Source of the DNA: 2-02-FULL-66-14 sp037443705
GTDB lineage: Bacteria > Pseudomonadota > Gammaproteobacteria > Burkholderiales > SG8-39
Reading direction: 5' to 3'
Assembly (NCBI GenBank): GCA_037443705.1
Contig: JBBINV010000001.1
Coordinates: forward strand, 1-64,000
Length of the DNA: 64,000 bases
Of the stretch, positions 61,920 through 64,000 are shown one piece after another. Position numbers and translations under genes: made by a program. The notes under the pieces were generated by a model that was not told the DNA's origin, searched no databases, and was given only the letters and a program-made list of their open reading frames with translations. How positions within the stretch are numbered: the first letter of the stretch is position 1; the number at the start of each line of letters is the position of its first letter.

Positions 61920-63923
61920 ATGGCCAACCGCCTCGCGAGCGAGACTTCGCCCTACCTGCAGCAGCACGCCGGGAACCCGGTGGACTGGTATCCGTGGGGC
62001 GCGGAAGCGCTCGAGCGCGCGCGCGCCGAGGACAAGCCGATCCTGCTCTCGGTGGGCTATTCGGCGTGCCACTGGTGCCACGTGATGGCGCGCGAGAGCT
62101 TCGAGGACGCGGAGGTCGCGGCGCTCATGAACCGTGACTTCGTCAACATCAAGGTCGATCGCGAGGAGCGGCCCGACCTCGACCAGATCTACCAGACCGC
62201 GCACCAGATGCTCGCGCGCGGCGCGGGCGGCTGGCCGCTCACGATGTTCCTGTCGCCCGACGGCACCCCATTCTTCGGCGGGACCTATTTTCCGAAGGTC
62301 TCGCGCTACGGGCTTCCGGGTTTCGCGGACCTGCTCGGGCGTATCGCCGCGATCTGGCGCGAGAAGCGCGCCGAGATCCGGGAGCAGAACGAGCAGGTGC
62401 GCGCCGCGCTCGGACGCACGCTGCCGACGGCCGGCGCGCACCGCTCGAGCCTCGATCGCGCGCCGCTCGAGGCGATGCTCGGGAACCTGCGCGCGAGCTT
62501 CGATCCGCGTTTCGGCGGCTTCGGCGGTGCGCCCAAGTTCCCGCACCCCACGGACCTCGAGCTGTGTCTGCGCTTCGACGAGAAGGGGGTCGTCAAGACG
62601 ACGCTCGAGGCGATGTGCAGGGGAGGCATCTACGACCAGCTCGGCGGGGGCTTTTGCCGCTACAGCGTGGACGCGCGCTGGGAGATCCCGCACTTCGAGA
62701 AGATGCTCTACGACAACGGGCCGCTGCTCGCGCTCCTCGCCGACGCATGGCTCGTTACGGGCGAGACGCTCTTTGCGCGCTGCGCGGAGCAGACCGCAGC
62801 CTGGATGCTTCGCGAGATGCAGTCTCCCGAGGGTGGCTTCTACTCGTCGCTGGATGCGGACTCGGAGCACCAGGAAGGCAGGTTCTACGTCTGGGATCGC
62901 GAAGAGGTCCGGGCGTTGCTGACGGAGGACGAATTCGCCGAGGTTTCGCAGCACTATGGCCTCACGCAGCCGCCGAATTTCGAGAACCGCCACTGGCATC
63001 TGCGCGTCGCGAGTCCGGTTCGGGAACCCGGGATACTCGAAAAGGCAAAAGCAAAGCTTTTCGCCGCTCGCGAAAAGCGCGTGCGGCCCGGGCGCGACGA
63101 GAAGGTGCTCGTGTCCTGGAACGCGCTCGCGATCCGCGGGCTCGCGCACGCTGGGCGCGTCTTCGGCCGCCCCGAGTGGAGCGCCGCGGCGCGCCGCGCG
63201 CTCGGCTTCATCCGCCGGGCGATGTGGCGCGACGGGCGGCTGTTCGCCACGTACAAGGACGGGCGCGCGCGCCTCGCCGCGTACCTCGACGACTATGCGT
63301 TCCTCTCGGCGGCGCTGCTGGAGCTCCTGCAATGCGAGTACCGGCAGGAGGATCTGGAATTCGCCGAAGAGCTCGCCGAGGTGCTGCTCGAGCAGTTCGA
63401 GGATCGCGAGGCGGGGGGCTTTTTCTTCACCGCGCGCGACCATGAGCGGCTCGTGCATCGGCCCAAGCCTGGGCACGACAGCGCGCTGCCCTCCGGCAAC
63501 GGGGTGGCGGCCTGGGTCCTCGGACGGCTCGCCGCGCTGACCGGCGAGGACCGCTACGCGAGCGCCGCGGAGCGTACCCTCGAGCTCTTTTACCCCTCGA
63601 TGCGCGACTACCCGGCCGGGTTCGGCATGCTCGGGATCGCCCTCGCGGAAGCCGTGACTCCGCCGGCGGTGCTGGTGCTGCGGGGGCAAGCAGGCGGAAT
63701 CGGGGCCTGGAGTGAAAGTCTGGCAAGACAGTACGTCCCGGACCTGACGGTGCTCGCCATCCCGGACGGCGCAGCGGGGCTGCCCCCGGCGCTCGACAAG
63801 CCCCGGCGCGAGGCGCCGGTCACCGGGTGGCTCTGCCGCGGTGCCGTGTGCTTCGAGCCTTCAAGCGACCTCGACAGCCTAAAGCGCAGTATGATTGCGC
63901 CCCACCCAAAGCCCCTCACGTAG
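61920..63923 (+). CDS. thioredoxin-domain protein of the YyaL/DUF255 family
   Basis: 667 residues. The N-terminal thioredoxin-like domain (DUF255) reads NRLASETSPYLQQHAGNPVDWYPWG, then the CxxC in SACHWCHVM (Cys50 and Cys53), and GGWPLTMFLSPDGTPFFGGTYFP. The rest is an alpha/alpha toroid of the glycosidase-like type (GFGGAPKFPHPTDLEL; GIYDQLGGGFCRYSVDARWEIPHFEKMLYDN; LVSWNALAIRGLAHAG; SALPSGNGVAA). Family function is unknown; a role in redox or sugar metabolism is assumed for relatives. Intact, full length, and outside the decayed block. Confidence 0.93.
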   Translation: MANRLASETSPYLQQHAGNPVDWYPWGAEALERARAEDKPILLSVGYSACHWCHVMARESFEDAEVAALMNRDFVNIKVDREERPDLDQIYQTAHQMLARGAGGWPLTMFLSPDGTPFFGGTYFPKVSRYGLPGFADLLGRIAAIWREKRAEIREQNEQVRAALGRTLPTAGAHRSSLDRAPLEAMLGNLRASFDPRFGGFGGAPKFPHPTDLELCLRFDEKGVVKTTLEAMCRGGIYDQLGGGFCRYSVDARWEIPHFEKMLYDNGPLLALLADAWLVTGETLFARCAEQTAAWMLREMQSPEGGFYSSLDADSEHQEGRFYVWDREEVRALLTEDEFAEVSQHYGLTQPPNFENRHWHLRVASPVREPGILEKAKAKLFAAREKRVRPGRDEKVLVSWNALAIRGLAHAGRVFGRPEWSAAARRALGFIRRAMWRDGRLFATYKDGRARLAAYLDDYAFLSAALLELLQCEYRQEDLEFAEELAEVLLEQFEDREAGGFFFTARDHERLVHRPKPGHDSALPSGNGVAAWVLGRLAALTGEDRYASAAERTLELFYPSMRDYPAGFGMLGIALAEAVTPPAVLVLRGQAGGIGAWSESLARQYVPDLTVLAIPDGAAGLPPALDKPRREAPVTGWLCRGAVCFEPSSDLDSLKRSMIAPHPKPLT

Positions 63924-63951
63924 ACTCAAGACATCGCACCTGGGAGACGCC

Positions 63952-64000
63952 ATGCAACCGAACAAGATTGCACTGACCCTCATTGCCGCCGCCACGGTGG
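63952..64000 (+). CDS. start of a secreted protein (cut by the window edge)
   Basis: ATG 63952 with GGGAG upstream opens MQPNKIALTLIAAATV, the n- and h-region of a signal peptide. Only 16 codons are visible. A small periplasmic protein such as a c-type cytochrome would fit, but nothing identifies it. Confidence 0.5.
   Translation, partial: MQPNKIALTLIAAATV

Overview
The window is one high-GC (about two thirds by eye), gene-dense stretch of a betaproteobacterial chromosome around the replication origin. The order rsmB-fmt-def / LysM protein-dprA-smg-topB / gyrB-dnaN-dnaA / rpmH-rnpA-yidD-yidC-mnmE, then mnmG-rsmG-parA-parB-atpIBEFHAGDC, is the classical proteobacterial origin neighbourhood. 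GTP-type PEP carboxykinase, a Bug-type tricarboxylate receptor next to a malonyl-CoA synthetase, and smg next to topB point to Betaproteobacteria, probably Burkholderiales or a related soil or sediment lineage. No tRNA, rRNA, CRISPR array, phage module or transposase gene was recognised.

Layout. 1-5.4 kb: rRNA and translation-initiation maturation genes (rsmB cut by the left edge, fmt, def) diverge from a LysM protein, dprA and smg. 5.4-16.9 kb: topB converges on and overlaps gyrB; gyrB, dnaN and dnaA run leftward and rpmH-rnpA-yidD-yidC-mnmE rightward, with DnaA boxes on both sides of dnaA, so the origin is probably here. 16.9-24.9 kb: pckG, a class III aminotransferase and a TAXI-TRAP transporter, then an MFS gene on the other strand. 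24.95-36.1 kb: two parS sites, mnmG-rsmG-parA-parB and the complete F1Fo ATP synthase operon behind a clear sigma-70 promoter.

36.1-43.4 kb is signalling: a GAF-GAF-PAS class III adenylate/guanylate cyclase coupled to a coiled-coil protein built of exact 36-residue repeats, a glutathione transferase, two tiny overlapping genes, and a two-component system resembling the proteobacterial 'dedicated sortase system' pair but with no sortase nearby, followed by a HAD phosphatase. 43.4-52.9 kb is organic-acid metabolism: a TSUP permease, malonyl-CoA synthetase with a Bug receptor, a non-canonical crotonase, a serine-glyoxylate-type aminotransferase divergent from a GntR regulator, and a fused FAD/Fe-S 2-hydroxyacid dehydrogenase, then a YcgR-like PilZ protein. 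52.9-56.2 kb holds a secreted dienelactone-hydrolase-like protein, lgt and ilvD.

56.2-61.8 kb differs from the rest. Four genes there are broken (ABC-type substrate-binding protein, M20 amidohydrolase, beta-propeller/TPR/methyltransferase protein, DUF924 protein). A 71-bp sequence occurs twice, 3,008 bp apart. The only intact gene is an AAA/DUF4143 ATPase with a 14-bp inverted repeat in front of it. After this the window ends with an intact thioredoxin-domain (DUF255, YyaL-type) protein and the first codons of a secreted protein. The decayed block, the repeat pair and the small coupled genes are the least explained parts of the window.
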